From Sesamum alatum (Eukaryota > Streptophyta > Magnoliopsida > Lamiales > Pedaliaceae): DNA of 64,000 bases. Each line of letters begins with the position of its first letter. Within the stretch, counting starts at the first letter, position 1. The translations under genes were made by a program, and so were the position numbers. Shown in pieces: positions 47,547-60,474 of this stretch. The DNA lies in NCBI GenBank assembly GCA_034509735.1, contig JACGWO010000003.1, positions 7,254,001-7,318,000 on the forward strand. The letters run 5' to 3'. Under the pieces are notes generated by a model, which searched no databases, had not been told where the DNA came from, and was given only the letters and a program-made list of their open reading frames with translations.

Positions 47547-48203
47547 AAGAGGAGTCTTCCAAAGAGTGGGAATTAGAAGAGGAATAGGATTCCTCCTTTA
47601 TAAATATTCTTAAATCTTCACTTTGGAAGAGATGATGAAATTCAAAACACACACACACACACACACACACCATCACCGCCGCTCCTCTCCCTCACTCGGC
47701 CTCTCTCTTCTCCTCTTTCCAAGATACTCTCTTGTGTTCTTTTGTGCTATACAATTGAACTTAAAGGAGGGTTGATCTCGTTAATTAATAATGTTTGATC
47801 AATCCGTCCTCTCCAAATATAATATACACTTCTTCTTTCGCTAGCACAAGGATCAAGGTACGTGGGCGGATTGCGTGTACGAATTAGATGGTCTCAAACT
47901 CGAGATCTTGGAGCAAAACGGGGAACAATGCGAGTATCGGTTTGAAGACGAAAACGACAACCGGGTAGGTTTTCGGCTTTTAACGTTTTCGTCCCTTTTT
48001 CAACCCTATGGCCTCCATGAATTGTTTGTATGTTTTCATTCATGAGATACACCGAATGCCTGGGAGATTCAAGGGAACACCCCTTGAACGTCTTTATATT
48101 ATTCTTGTTCATGGCATGTTTAACGTTATTGCAATTTTATTATACCGCGCTTCCGCATTCGCGTTACTCCCGGGCCGATCCACACGCCTTTGCTAGGTTT
48201 TCA
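47547..48203 (+). repeat. LTR J, right part (copia-2)
   Basis: Resumes J after the ATTCC duplication of D (47542-47546). Ends GCTAGGTTTTCA at 48203, next to PMD-like coding sequence. The left end of J is lost, so it is not possible to say whether J was a solo LTR or part of a full element. Confidence 0.82.
47646..47671. repeat. (CA)n microsatellite in LTR J
   Basis: About 13 CA units, in the LTR segment where D has only a short ACACACAC run. Confidence 0.92.
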
Positions 48204-48496
48204 GGATGATACAAGCCTAATCGCACACCTACAAGGACCTTTTTGTGGCTTTGCAGTCCAGCTACTTACACTTTGGATTGGGGTGGACTGCAATGTTGAA
48301 ACTTACGGTCCCTACTATTTTAGTCGTTAATTTGGTTTCTGCCAAAATGTTCTGGGGCATTTAAAGAAGGAGATCTTGACTTACAACTTGCAAGAACTTG
48401 GGCGACTTTGGCGGTCTTGCACTTTGTTGGGTACCTCGTCTAAACTCTTCATTCCCAGTAATATTTCTTCATCTCTGCTAGTCACGAAGGAGTACA
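48204..48496 (+). pseudogene. Plant mobile domain-like gene fragment, left part
   Basis: One plus-strand frame starting at 48205 reads DDTSLIAHLQGPFCG, then LLTLWIGVDCNVETYGPYYF, then a TAA at 48328-48330 (likely from CAA), then FGFCQNVLGHLKKEIL and LFIPSNISSSLLVTKEYM. It runs into the GTACA target site of solo LTR H and resumes in frame at 60475 with DWQAKCNKTHLEK. The spacing of aromatic and charged residues resembles the C-terminal part of the PMD (aminotransferase-like plant mobile domain) family; this is recognition by eye. The N-terminal part is absent, replaced by LTR J. Confidence 0.6.
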
Positions 48497-48617
48497 TGTA
48501 AGGAAAGCGGATCGGCCCGAGAATGCGGCGGAAGCGCGGTGGAGATAAAAATGTGTGGAATAAAAGAATTTAAATCGCATTCAAGGGGTGTTCTCTTGAA
48601 CGTTTCCGGGCTATCGG
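48497..48617 (-). repeat. Solo LTR H, left part (copia-3)
   Basis: Minus-strand LTR end, TGTAAGGAAAGCGG on the plus strand, preceded by target site GTACA (48492-48496). Its last five bases ATCGG (48613-48617) are the target-site copy of G. Confidence 0.88.
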
Positions 48618-50844
48618 TGTTGGAATAGGTGACCAGAAAGCCAATAGGTTTGGCAATTTGTAACATATCCGACAACTTGATGTGAATGTAATATTATTAT
48701 GTGATGAATAAGATGAGTGTTCGTCACCAATGGTACCTTCTTTGTTGCGCTCATCTTACATTTGTTAAAATGGTGTTTAACTTATATCGCAACAAAGCCC
48801 ACAGACCATGGATAACAACTCGTGCAGTTGGGCCACGCATTGGATGATGGTCATGAAACCAACTGATTAAGAGTTGGGTCTGAAACGTTCCAAGTCGAGG
48901 ACCTCGAGACAGGGCATCGAGAGTCCTATTGAGACTTGCGTTAAGAGTCGTGTTCATTGGATGAGTGCCGTGTTTCATCGGCGACAGGCGTGGGACGCCT
49001 ACACGATCTTGATGGGTTGGTCGACTGGGGTCGAGCCGACTGGACTGACTCGCGGGGATCATCATATGGAAGCCTTGGAGGCTTGTTCCGTATGATTGGT
49101 TTTCCCCGGTTCCGATAGTATGGGAGTAATCCTCAGACTTGAGGGATCATGGCAGTCGCGTGCACAGGACGGCTGTATCTTGGATCTGGCGAGAGGTAAT
49201 CATTCTGTAAGATGATTATCATAAGCCTTGTCCAGTGCAGTCAGAATGTGTAGCGAGGACGGTGGATTCCAAGAAGAGGATCCGTCCCCTGTCAGTATGT
49301 GACAGAGGTATCTCCTATGCACTCGGAGACACGTTCATGCTGTTTGAAGCTGTGGCCACAGTGGTTGGTCGAACAGGGAATGGTTTCCTGTGTCGACACA
49401 ATGAAGCATACGTGGTCTCGAGTATTAAGCATAGATGCCTAGTCAAGGATGGGAACCGACGCCTAATTCCATACCCTAGACTAAGGCCGGGAGACGGTAG
49501 ACGGAAGGATCGTACCCGTACGGAATCGGCGCCTAAATGTTCACGCCAATTCACCTAGTCTCTAGTGCCATGGACCGTTGCTAGACGGCCACCCATGGTA
49601 ACGGACCCTTGTGGGACACGGGCCCAAGTCTAGCTGAGGGTGAACCTAAAGGGTCACACACAAATCACCGAGGAGGTTAAGAGATCGACTTGGAGTCAAT
49701 CTCGAAGGATAAAATAAGTAATTGGATTACTTAAGGGAAAGTCCATTGGATGGACGGGCCGATATTGTATCGGGCTTTCATTTAATCGGTTAATTGGATT
49801 TTCGATTAAATATGGAAAGTTGAGATGTTGAGACGTTGGATCTTTTAATTGAATTAAAAGATCAGCGGGAATAATTTAAGTGGACATTAAATTGGATTTA
49901 ATATTGGGTTCGTCGTAATTGGATTACGATAAAACCCGGTCCGTTAAATTATACCCGAGAGGAGAAATAATTCCTAATTTGGAATAGGAAGAAGTTGGAC
50001 TTCTTCCCTTAATTAAACATAGCCGACATGCTCCCTTGGAGGAAGCAAAATCAGCCATGTTGCATGCTAGGTGATATGTTGACTTGTCTCTTTTGGAAAG
50101 AGACAAATCAACTCCAATCAAGCTCTTCCCTTTTGGTATGATTTGATCATACCATAAATTTTGGTAGGCTTGATTGAAGAATTGATGGTGATTGATTGGA
50201 ATGAATCTAGACATCCTTGGATGAACCTAGATACATTCCAATAATCACATTAATTATGTATATATATTAGAATATACAACACCTAGCATAAGTGATTCAT
50301 TATTCATCTTTTTCTAGGAAAAAGAGAAGACAAAATCCTCTCCTCTCTCTCAAAATTTCGTGCTCCCTCCCTCTCTTACACTTGTGTTCTTAACTTGATT
50401 TTGAATCAAGAAGAAGAACAAAGTAAGTTTAAGAGAACACTAATTCATAGTGTTCTTCTCTTAAACTGGTTCCTTCCTAAACCCGTTCTTTTCTAGCAAG
50501 AAGAACGTGTGTTTCTTCCGGTGTGGTGTGGATCACCTTTGGAGAATCCATACGTTTGGATTTCGTGAGCATTCTGGAGAAGGAACAACGCTAGTAGCCG
50601 GGAGCATACACTAAACAATCAAAGGTAACGGTTCATTACGCTTTGATTGATTTCATTCGTATATCTATGCCCTATGTGTTTAAATATATGTTTTAATATT
50701 TACACATCCTACATCGAACGCCCGGTTGAGCACCCAAGGGTACACCCCTTGGTATTTGCGTACTTTGAATTTGATTTAAATTTACGCAATTTCTCGCTTT
50801 TCTTGCTTCCGCTCGCGCTCCCGGGCGGATCAGCTTGTCCTTCA
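48618..50844 (+). repeat. 5' LTR of element G
   Basis: 2227 bp, TGTTGGAATAGG to CTTGTCCTTCA. The hairpin chain is at 49715-50153 with TGG loops on this strand. Confidence 0.95.
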
Positions 50845-50846
50845 AG

Positions 50847-50859
50847 TGGTATCAGAGCC
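50847..50859 (+). other. Primer binding site of element G
   Basis: TGGTATCAGAGCC, two bases after the LTR, initiator tRNA-Met type. Confidence 0.93.
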
Positions 50860-52635
50860 CGGTTCGATGTAAGGGGCATAGATCTATGTGTTTGGCATGA
50901 TCTACTTGCTTTTAAATGGCTTTATTGGCATGTTAGATTACGTAAATATATGAATAATATGATGATTCAATTGTTTGGATTTAATGGACTTTTGGCATGC
51001 TTAATTTTGTTAGATTGGATCTAAAATTGCATGCTTATTTTCAGAATAATATTAATTTTATTGTGCTGAAACAGTTTAAAAAAAAAAAAAAAAATTTGGT
51101 CGGGCCGGCAGTGGTCGCGCGCAGGCGGGCGCCTGCGCGAGCTGGGCTTCGGCCAGCGCGCGCGCGCGCTGCCCTGTGCGCGCGGGCGGCCGGCCAGCAC
51201 AACGGCTGGGCCGTTTTGTGCCGTTTTTCGACTTTTTCCGGAAAATTTGATTTTCTGTATTTTCTGCACGATATTCTGAAAATATGTTAATTTTGCATTT
51301 TTGATTTTGGGATAATTGGATTATTCCTTGAATTAAATTTGCTTAATTAATTTGGGATTAATACATGCATTGGATGCATTGCTTAAAATTTCCATTAAAT
51401 TTAAAATTTGAATTTTGCATATTATTTGTATATTTATGCTTTTGTGATGTTGGACATCACTTGGGTATTTGGAATATCCATTGGTTATTTATGCATGATT
51501 ATTTGGAATAATTATGTTATGTGAGTTGATGGAATCAACATGGGATGATCATAAAGCCCTAGACCTTGTGTATGGATGAATGAATGTTTATTTATTTTCT
51601 GTTGGGTGGGGCCTGCGTGCCTCTTGTTTTTTGGGACTATCATCTCCCGTATTTTCAGCCTCATGATGTTAAGGCTTGTTTTCTTTATTACCGATGTATT
51701 ACTTTCAGTTATAATGATAGTAGATAGGATTGGTGAGGTTTCAATTTTAACAAGCAATTGGAGTCGGAGACCCCAAGGAGGAGCATCAAGGCGTGAAACA
51801 AGAAGCACTTCAAGGCTCATTGGAATGACAATGGGTATATTTACTATTGTAATAATTTAGGACCACCCTAGACAGGCCATAGACTCACTGCGGGCTCAGT
51901 GGGTCGCATAGGTTGGGCTTGTGATCATCCTAACAGGGGTATGCTATGTTTTCTGCATGCGACGTATTTATTTATCGCTTTAAATATTGGATATTTGTGC
52001 ATGCTAAAACACCATAATGTGATGAGGTCTCGGTCACACTTAAACTCTCATTTGGTTGGACCAAATTAAATATTAGGCCCAGAACGGACTTGGATCAAAA
52101 TGGTATTTTGGTCTGTCCGAGCCTTCCATCCACAACAATGTGGTGAGGAAGCTACCACTACCCAAGTGTGGTCTCACGAGTCGTGGCACACTTGGACTAG
52201 GGGGAAGCTGCACTATTGTTGTGAACAAAAAGACTGCGCTCGCTGTTTCCCTGTCTCACGAGTCATGGGGGGCGACATTTTGAGGCATGATTTGGTTGAT
52301 GGGTCGGGCCCAACACTGAGTAACATAGTTCGCTTGGAGTCCTCGAGACCATGTGAATTGGTGAGGCAAAATATCTTGGGAATCTCATTGGATGAGAATG
52401 ATATTGGATATCTCCCACGAGGTCTTCTTCATGTGAATCGTAAAAGCGGGGCATGGAGATTACGCTTGTGGATCCCAAGCCCACTAGGAAATGGTTTCTC
52501 GAAACTCCGCTTGAGAGTGGCGGACTTTTGTATAAATAGTGGGAGGGTTAAAGACTAAAAGACCAAGTCTTCAACTTGAACAATAATATTACCATCATCT
52601 GTTAATTTCTGCTTTACATTTTCATTAATGTAGAT
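50860..52635 (+). other. Untranslated leader of element G
   Basis: About 1.8 kb. The GC-rich island at about 51100-51195 is the shortest of the full copia-1 copies. Otherwise collinear with A and E. Confidence 0.85.
52531..52539 (+). promoter_or_regulatory. TATA-like box upstream of gag, element G
   Basis: TATAAATAG, 97 bp before the former gag start. Confidence 0.45.
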
Positions 52636-53490
52636 ATATCTAAGCACCCGTTAACCATGATTCTTGAGACTAACAAATTCAACGGAACGAACTACTCGGA
52701 CTGGCTGAGAAACCTGAGGATTGTCCTCGGTTTCGAGAACCAAGGCTACGTCTTGGACGAGCCGCCACCGAGCGACTTACCGGAGGGGTCCACGCCTGAA
52801 GAACGTTTGACGTTCGAGAAATGGCATGAGGACAACCGAAAAGTACGCAGTATCATACTGGCTTCGATGTCTAACGACATCCAGAAGCAGTATGAGAGGC
52901 TGGACAACGTCTCCGCCATAATGCTCTGCATGAACGAGGTTTATGCGGTTCCGGATAGGCATATTAGATATGCCACCACAAAAGCATTCTTTGGCACCAA
53001 GCTTGCTGAAGGAGCGTCTGTACAGAGTCATGGGGTCAAGATGCTCTCCCTAGTGGAGAAACTCGAGGACCTTGAAGCTGGGCTTAACAATGACACGTAC
53101 ATTGACGTGATCCTCCAGTCGCTTCCTCCATCCTATGACCCGTTTGTTGTAAACTACAAACACGAACGGACTTGAGAAGTCTATTCATGAGTTGATCAAC
53201 ATGCTGGTCCAATACGAGGCAACGACCCACAAGTCGGCGCCGGCAGTATTGATAGGAGAGGCTTCAATCTCCAGGGCGAATGGCAAGAGGGCCGGACGCT
53301 GGAAGAGGAAGAAGGGCAAAGGGAAGACGGTTGCGGCCCCTGCTCGCGCTCCGGGCGTCCCTGTTGCTCCGGTTGGACCGAGCAAAGGGAAAGGGAAGGC
53401 CCGTGGTTCTCAGCGGTCCAAGGCAAATGATGTCTGCATGCATTGCCAAGGGAAAGGGCATTGGAAGAGGGAGTGCCCACAACTCATCTC
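52636..53490 (+). pseudogene. Element G gag
   Basis: The start codon is ATA (52636-52638) where A and E have ATG. The next in-frame ATG is 52657. The domain reads MILETNKFNGTNYSDWLRNL and onward to NYKHERT with a stop at 53173-53175, the same frameshift allele as E. The tail frame from 53192 has the basic region and an intact CCHC knuckle CMHCQGKGHWKREC near 53435-53476. Confidence 0.92.
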
Positions 53491-54540
53491 CAACCCAGGT
53501 GTGTTTGTGGTTGAAGTTAATATAATTACTAATTTTGCTTCATGGGTATTGGATACCGGGTGTGGTGCTCACATCTGCAATGATTTGCAGGCACTGCAAA
53601 GAAGCAGAAGGCTAACCAAGGATGAGATGATCCTGAGGCTAGGCGATGGCAAGGCCGTTGCTGCGGAGGCCGTAGGATCACTAGAGTTAGCCATTAGTAG
53701 TCATGTTAGGATTGTACTGAACGACTGTTTCTATGTACCTAGCATGATTAAAAATATTGTTTCCATCCCGGTCCTTGATAAGGAGGGATATGAATTTACC
53801 ATCAATAAAAACGGTTTTTTCATTATCAAATATGGTATTTCTCATCTGCTTGGTACATTGGTCAACGGTCTGTACATACTTCAACAGTCTAATTGGATTA
53901 TGACTGCAGAACACAAACGAAAACGTGATGATCATAATAACGCACAGATATGGCATGCGAGGTTAGGTCATATCTCTAAAGATAGGATAAGTAGGTTGGT
54001 GGACTCAAAGAGTCTAGAAATAGACGATTTGGACAACCTACCGACCTGCGAATCCTGTCTAAAGGGAAAGATGACCAAGAAACCCTTTGTTGGACAAAGT
54101 ACGCTAGCCAGTGGTCTGTTGGATTTGATCCATACAGATGTCTGTGGTCCACTAAATACTCAGGCTAGAGGTGGGTACTCGTACTTCATAACCTTTACCG
54201 ATGATCACTCACGGTATGGTTATGTTTACCTGATGAGGTACAAGTGTGAAGCCTTTGGAAGGTTTAAAGAATACAGACTTGAAGTAGAGAACCAAACCGG
54301 TCGAAAGATCAAAGCCCTTCGTCGGACCGAGGTGGAGAGTATTTGAGTGGTGAGTTTACTGATTATCTAAAAGAGAATGGGATTCTCTCTCAGTGGACTC
54401 CTCCTGGAACACTGCATCTTAATGGTGTGTCTGAAAGGAGGAATCGGACCTTGTTGGACATGGTCCGATCCATGATGAGTTTTACCGAACTACCCCTTTC
54501 CTTCTGGGATACGCTCTTGAGACGGCGGCCAAAGTTTTGA
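53491..54540 (+). pseudogene. Element G protease and integrase
   Basis: Protease DTGCGAHIC is near 53555. The integrase zinc module is intact (WHARLGH, CESC near 54050), as are HTDVCGP and FTDDHSRYG. A lost G near 54325 shifts the frame at the SDRGGEY motif, ending at 54346. The second frame keeps NGVSERRNRTLLDM and ends at 54540 after a further shift. Confidence 0.92.
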
Positions 54541-56191
54541 ACTTGGCGCCATCTAAAAGGGTATCCCAGACGCCATATGAGATATGGCATGGCAAGCCTG
54601 CCTCCTACAAATACTTGAAAGTGTGGGGTTGCCCCGCATATGTCAAGAGATTAGTGGGAGATAAACTGGACTCGAGGTCTAGTTTATGCAGGTTCATCGG
54701 CTATCCGAAAGGAACTCTGGGGTATTATTTCTATGATCCCTCCGAGCAAAAGTTTTTTGTCTCGCGAAACGCAGTGTTCTTGGAAAAAGGTTTTCCATCG
54801 GATAGTCGACGCGATGAGGTGCTCCTTGAGGAATCAAGTGAGGCACCCCATGAGGCGGCAGTGACATCTGAGCCAGTGGTTCCCACTGATATTGTTCCAG
54901 TCCTCCGTAGGTCGGCCAGAGTATCCCATGCACCTGATAGGTATGGATTTCTGGGCCTGACCGGTCAGTTGGATAATGATCCAAAGACGTACGGAGAAGC
55001 GATGTCGGACATCAATTCGGACAAGTGGCTTGAGGCCATGAAATCCGAGATGGACTCGATGGGTACAAACAAGGTTTGGACCCTAGCAGATCCACCAAAA
55101 GGGGTTAAACCCGAAGCTGGAACATACGTTTTGATGAAGTCATACGGGGATATGATTTCATCAAGAACGAGTCCGATCCTTGTGTATACAAGAAGATCAG
55201 TGGGAGCTCAGTTGCGTTTCTGGTGCTTTACGTGGATGACATCTTGCTCATTGGGAATGATGCTAAGATGTTGGGTACCACTAAAGCTTGGCTGTCAATG
55301 CAATTCTCCATGAAGGATATGGGCGAGGCATCCTACATCCTTGGCATCAAGATCTACAGGGATAGATCTAGAAGGATATTAGGAATGGCCCAGTCCTCGT
55401 ACATTGAGAAGTCTTGAAGAGATTCAAGATGGAGAACTCAAAACGAGGATTCCTTCCTATGAGGCATGGAATTAAGATATCCAAGAAGCAGTCTCCTAAG
55501 ACTGATGAGGAGCTTAAAAGGATGTTGGACATCCCTTATGCTTCAGCCGTAGGCAGCATACAGTATGTTGTTCAGTGCACTAGACCTGATGTGGCTTTCG
55601 CTTTGAGCGTAACTAGCCGATATCACTGGAGTGCAGTCAAGACTATCCAAAAGTACCTGAAAAGGACTAAGGACATGTTCTTGATCTACGGCGGTGGAGG
55701 GTTGATACTGGAAGGCTATAGCGACGCTAGCTTCCAGTCGAATGATGATGATGCCAAGTCTCAGTATGGTTTTGTATTTAGACTAAATGGTGGCGTGGTT
55801 ACTTGGAAGAGTTCTAAATAGGCTACCACGACGGACTCCACCATAGAGTTTTGAATACATAGCGGCTTTGGAAGCTGCTAAGGAGTGGTTTGGTTGATGA
55901 GCTACATCCAAGGGTTGGATGTAGTACCTAGCATTGCTAAGCCTGTAATTATCTTTCATGATAACAACGGGACGATATAGCTAGCAAAGGAACCGAGATC
56001 TCATCACGATCCAAGCATATTCTTAGACGCTACCATCTACTTAGAGAGATGGATAGCAGGACTGACGTTCGGTTGGACCGAGTCAGCTCCGCAAAAAAAC
56101 ATAGAAGATCCACTTGCTAAGCCCATGTCGCAAGTTGCCCATACTCACCATCTGAATAAGAGGTTCGAGGTCAATGGGTGATTGGCTTTAG
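54537..56191 (+). pseudogene. Element G linker, deleted RT and RNase H
   Basis: Reads NLAPSKRVSQTPYEIW through SRNAVFLEKGFPSD and LEAMKSEMDSMGTNKVW to the deletion junction CCCG at 55110-55113, where 340 bp including the QMDVKTAF block are missing. YVDDILLIGND follows at 55226 in another frame. RNase H lacks 24 bp near 55625 and has the TAG near 55819, the extra T near 55850 and the lost C near 56006 also found in B. Ends at TAG 56189-56191. Confidence 0.92.
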
Positions 56192-56194
56192 GTC

Positions 56195-56205
56195 AAGTGG
56201 GAGAT
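56195..56205 (+). other. Polypurine tract of element G
   Basis: AAGTGGGAGAT immediately before the 3' LTR. Confidence 0.88.
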
Positions 56206-58430
56206 TGTTGGAATAGGTGACCAGAAAGCCAATAGGTTTGGCAATTTGTAACCTATCCGACAACTTGATGTGAATGTAATATTATTATGTGATGAATAAG
56301 ATGAGTGTTCGTCACCAATGGTACCTTCTTTGTTGCGCTCATCTTACATTTGTTAAAATGGTGTTTAACTTATATCGCAACAAAGCCCACAGACCATGGA
56401 TAACAACTCGTGCAGTTGGGCCACGCATTGGATGGTGGTCATGAAACCAACTGATTAAGAGTTGGGTCTGAAACGTTCCAAGTCGAGGACCTCGAGACAA
56501 GGCATCGAGAGTCCTATTGAGACTTGCGTCAAGAGTCGTGTTCATTGGATGAGTGTCGTGTTTCATCGGCGACAGGCGTGGGACGCCTACACGATCTTGA
56601 TGGGTTGGTCGACTGGGGTCGAGCCGACTGGAATGACTCGCGGGGATCATCATATGGAAGCCTTGGAGGCTTGGTCGGTATGATTGGTTTTCCCCGGTTC
56701 TGATAGTACGGGAGTAATCCTCAGACTTGAGGGATCATGGTAGTCGCGTGCACAGGACGGCTGTATCTTGGATCTGGCGAGAGGTAATCATTCTGTAAGA
56801 TGATTATCATAAGCCTTGTCCAGTGCAGTCAGAATGTGTAGCGAGGACGGTGGATTCCAAGAAGAGGATTCGTCCCTGTCAGTATGTAACAGAGGTATCT
56901 CCTATGAACTCTGAGACACGTTCATGCTGTTTGAAGCTGTGGCCACAGTGGTTGGTCGAACAGGGAATGGTTTCCTGTGTCGACACAATGAAGCATACGT
57001 GGTCTCGAGTATTAAGCATAGATGCCTAGTCAAGGATGGGAACCGACGCCTAATTCCATACCCTATACTAAGGCCGGGAGACGGTAGACGGAAGGATCGT
57101 ACCCGTACGGAATCGGCGCCTAAATGTTCACGCCAATTCACCTAGTCTCTAGTGCCATGGACCGTTGCTAGACGGCCACCCATGGTAACGGACCCTTGTG
57201 GGACACGGGCCCAAGTCTAGCTGAGGGTGAACCTAAAGGGTCACACACAAATCACCGAGGAGGTTGAGAGATCGACTTGGAGTCAATCTCGAAGGATAAA
57301 ATAAGTAATTGGATTACTTAAGGGAAAGTCCATTGGATGGACGGGCCGATATTGTATCGGGCTTTCATTTAATCGGTAAATTGGATTTTCGATTAAATAT
57401 GGAAAGTTGAGATGTTGAGACGTTGGATCTTTTAATTGGATTAAAAGATCAGCGGGAATAATTTAAGTGGACATTAAATTGGATTTAATATTGGGTTCGT
57501 CGTAATTGGATTACGATAAAACCCGGTCCGTTAAATTATACCGAGAGGAGAAATAATTCCTAATTTGGAATAGGAAGAAGTTGGATTTCTTCCCTTAATT
57601 AAACATAGCCGACATGCTCCCTTGGAGGAAGCAAAATCAGCCATGTTGCATGCTAGGTGGTATGTTGACTTGTCTCTTTTGGAAAGAGACAAATCAACTC
57701 CAATCAAGCTCTTCCCTTTTGGTATGATTTGATCATACCATAAATTTTGGTAGGCTTGATTGAAGAATTGATGGTGATTGATTGGAATGAATCTAGACAT
57801 CCTTGGATGAACCTACACACATTCCAATAATCACATTAATTATGTATATGTATTAGAATATACAACACCTAGCATAAGTGATTCATTATTCATCTTTTTC
57901 TAGGAAAAAGAGAAGACAAAAATCCTCTCCTCTCTCTCAAAATTTCGTGCTCCCTCCCTCTCTTACACTTGTGTTCTTCACTTGATTTTGAATCAAGAAG
58001 AAGAACAAAGTAAGTTTAAGAGAACACTAATTCATAGTGTTCTTCTCTTAAACCGATTTCTTCCTAAACCCGTTCTTTTCTAGCAAGAAGAACGTGTGTT
58101 TCTTCCGTTGTGGTGTGGATCACCTTTGGAGAATCCATACGTTTGGATTTCGTGAGCATTCCGGAGAAGGAACAACGCTAGTAGCCGGGAGCATACGCTA
58201 AACAATCAAAGGTAACGGTTTATTACGCTTTGATTGATTTGATTTGTATATCTATGCCCTATGTGTTTAAATATATGTTTTAATATTTACACATCCTACA
58301 TCGAACGCCCGGTTGAGCACCCAAGGGTACACCCCTTGGGATTCGCGTATTTTGAATTTGATTTAAATTTACGCAATTTCTCGCTTTTCTCGCTTCCGTT
58401 CGCGCTCCGGGCGGATCCGCTTGTCCTTCA
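56206..58430 (+). repeat. 3' LTR of element G
   Basis: 2225 bp, TGTTGGAATAGG to CTTGTCCTTCA. Confidence 0.95.
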
Positions 58431-60469
58431 ATCGGTGTATAAACGCAGAATATAAACATATAAAATAAACAAGCATTCGTAGCTATAGAATAAATAAGAA
58501 ACCGAGAGCATAAATGTAAATCGGAATACCTTTCTCAATTTTATATTTCGATCGGCTACACACATTGATTCCTCCCAATCGTTCATCCACGCGAGGTCCC
58601 AATGTAGAGACCCTCTAACGTAATCCACACCACACCGGGAGAGATCTCGTTTTTCTTGATAGAGAAAATGGATCTAGAGGATGAAATCAAAGAAGGGATT
58701 ACACTATTAAATTAGTGCTCCTTCTTGATCTTACTTTGTTCTTCAATTGATCCTATATCAATGAAACAACAAGAGGATTTAGAGAGTAGAGAGAGGGTGT
58801 AGAGAGTGTTCATCTTTTTTCTAGAAAAGATGAATAATTAAAACTCTTTTTTTATGATAGTTATACACATATATATACTTTATTAATATGATTATTGGAA
58901 TGTGTCTTGGTTCATCCAAGGATGTCTAGATACATTCCAATCAATCCCCATTAATCATCAATCAAGCCTACTATTTCATAAGGTATGATCTAATCATACC
59001 AAGTGAAAGAGGCTTGATTGGAATTGATTTGTCTCTTTCCAAAAGAGATAAGACAAGTTGTCATCAAAGGCCTTCATGGCCAATTTTAGTACTTCCAAAA
59101 GAAGTAATTTTCGGCCATCCCCTTTTAGAAGAAGTCCAACTTCTTCTAATTCTAAAAGTGGAATTAACACCTCTCTTGGGCAATGATTTAATAGACCGGA
59201 TTGTAATCCAATTACAATACGCCCAAGAATTAAATCCTATTTAATTCATGGTCCAATTAAATAATTCTCATTGATCTTTTAATCCAATTAAAAGATCCAA
59301 GCTACGATTCTCTACTTAATCGATAAATCTCATTTACCGATAAACAAGGGCCCGATACAATATCAGTCCATCCATCCAATAGACAATCCCATAAGTAATC
59401 CAATTACTTATCATCCTCTGAAATTGACTCCAAGTCAATTCCTTCAACTCCTAGGTGATTTGTGTGTGACCCTTTAAGTTCACCCTCAGCTAGACTTGGA
59501 CTCATGTCCAACAGGAGCCCGTCACCATGGGTGGCCGTCTAGCAACGGTCCATGGCGCTGATTGGTGTGAACATTTAGGCGCTGATTCCGTACGGGTACG
59601 GTCCTACTGTCGACCGTCTCCTGGCCTTAGTCTAGGGTATGGAATTGGGCGTCGGTTCCCATCCTTGACTAGGCATCTATGCTTAATACTCGAGATGTGT
59701 TTACTTTATCGATCGATGTAGGAAATCCTTTCCTACTCAATCAATTGCTATGGCCATAGACTTTCAGAATCTAAACCATCTCTGAGCGCATAGGAGGCAT
59801 CACCGTCATATACTAATAAGGGACATATCCTATCTTGGAATCCACTGTCCTCGCTACATACTCCAACTGCACTAGACAAGGCTTATATGACCATCTTACC
59901 GAATGATCACCTCTCGCTAGATCCAAGATAGAGCCTTCGTATGCACGTGACTGCCATGATTTCTCAAATCCGAGGATTAATCCGGTACTATCGGAATCGG
60001 GATTTCCAGTACCAAGCCTCCAAGGCTTCCATATGACAATTCCCGCGAGTCAGTTCAGTCAATCGACCACTTTGTCAACTAACCCACTAAAATTGCATAG
60101 ACGACCTTCGTCTGTCATCGATGAAACTCGGCACTCACCCAGTTAATGCAATACTTAGTGCAAGTCTCAATAAGACACTCGATGCCCAGTCTCGAGGTCC
60201 TCGACTTGGAACGTTTCAGACCAACCCTCAGAAGTTGGTTTCATAGCTGCCATCCAATGTGCAGCCCAACTACATGGTTTATCCAATTAGTCTGTGGGCA
60301 TTTGTTGTGACGGTGAAATGCCGTTCAACGTCAGTAGTAAACACAAAAAAACACAATGTCGGTGATGAATACTTACTCTATTCATCAGGATAATATTGAA
60401 TTAATAAAAACTGATGAATAGTTCCCAAAACCACTAATCCAATTGGCTTTCTGGTCACCTATTCTAACA
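58431..60469 (-). repeat. Solo LTR H, right part (copia-3)
   Basis: Resumes after the ATCGG duplication and ends CACCTATTCTAACA at 60469, followed by target site GTACA (60470-60474). Removing G and its duplicated site gives an LTR of about 2155 bp with no interior, so H is a solo LTR. It is clearly related to the copia-1 LTR. Its hairpin chain (58982-59411) includes paired changes such as TGTAAT/CCA/ATTACA where copia-1 has CGTAAT/CCA/ATTACG. The palindrome is CTATGGCCATAG (59748-59759). Confidence 0.9.
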
Positions 60470-60474
60470 GTACA

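Larger units (their letters stand above)
48618..58430 (+). mobile_element. Element G: defective copia-1 retrotransposon
   Basis: 9813 bp, plus strand, flanked by ATCGG (48613-48617 and 58431-58435) inside solo LTR H. LTRs are 48618-50844 and 56206-58430, about 1.9% different by eye. It carries both the 340-bp RT deletion (shared with A and B) and the gag one-base insertion (shared with E), and has lost the gag start codon. Confidence 0.95.
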
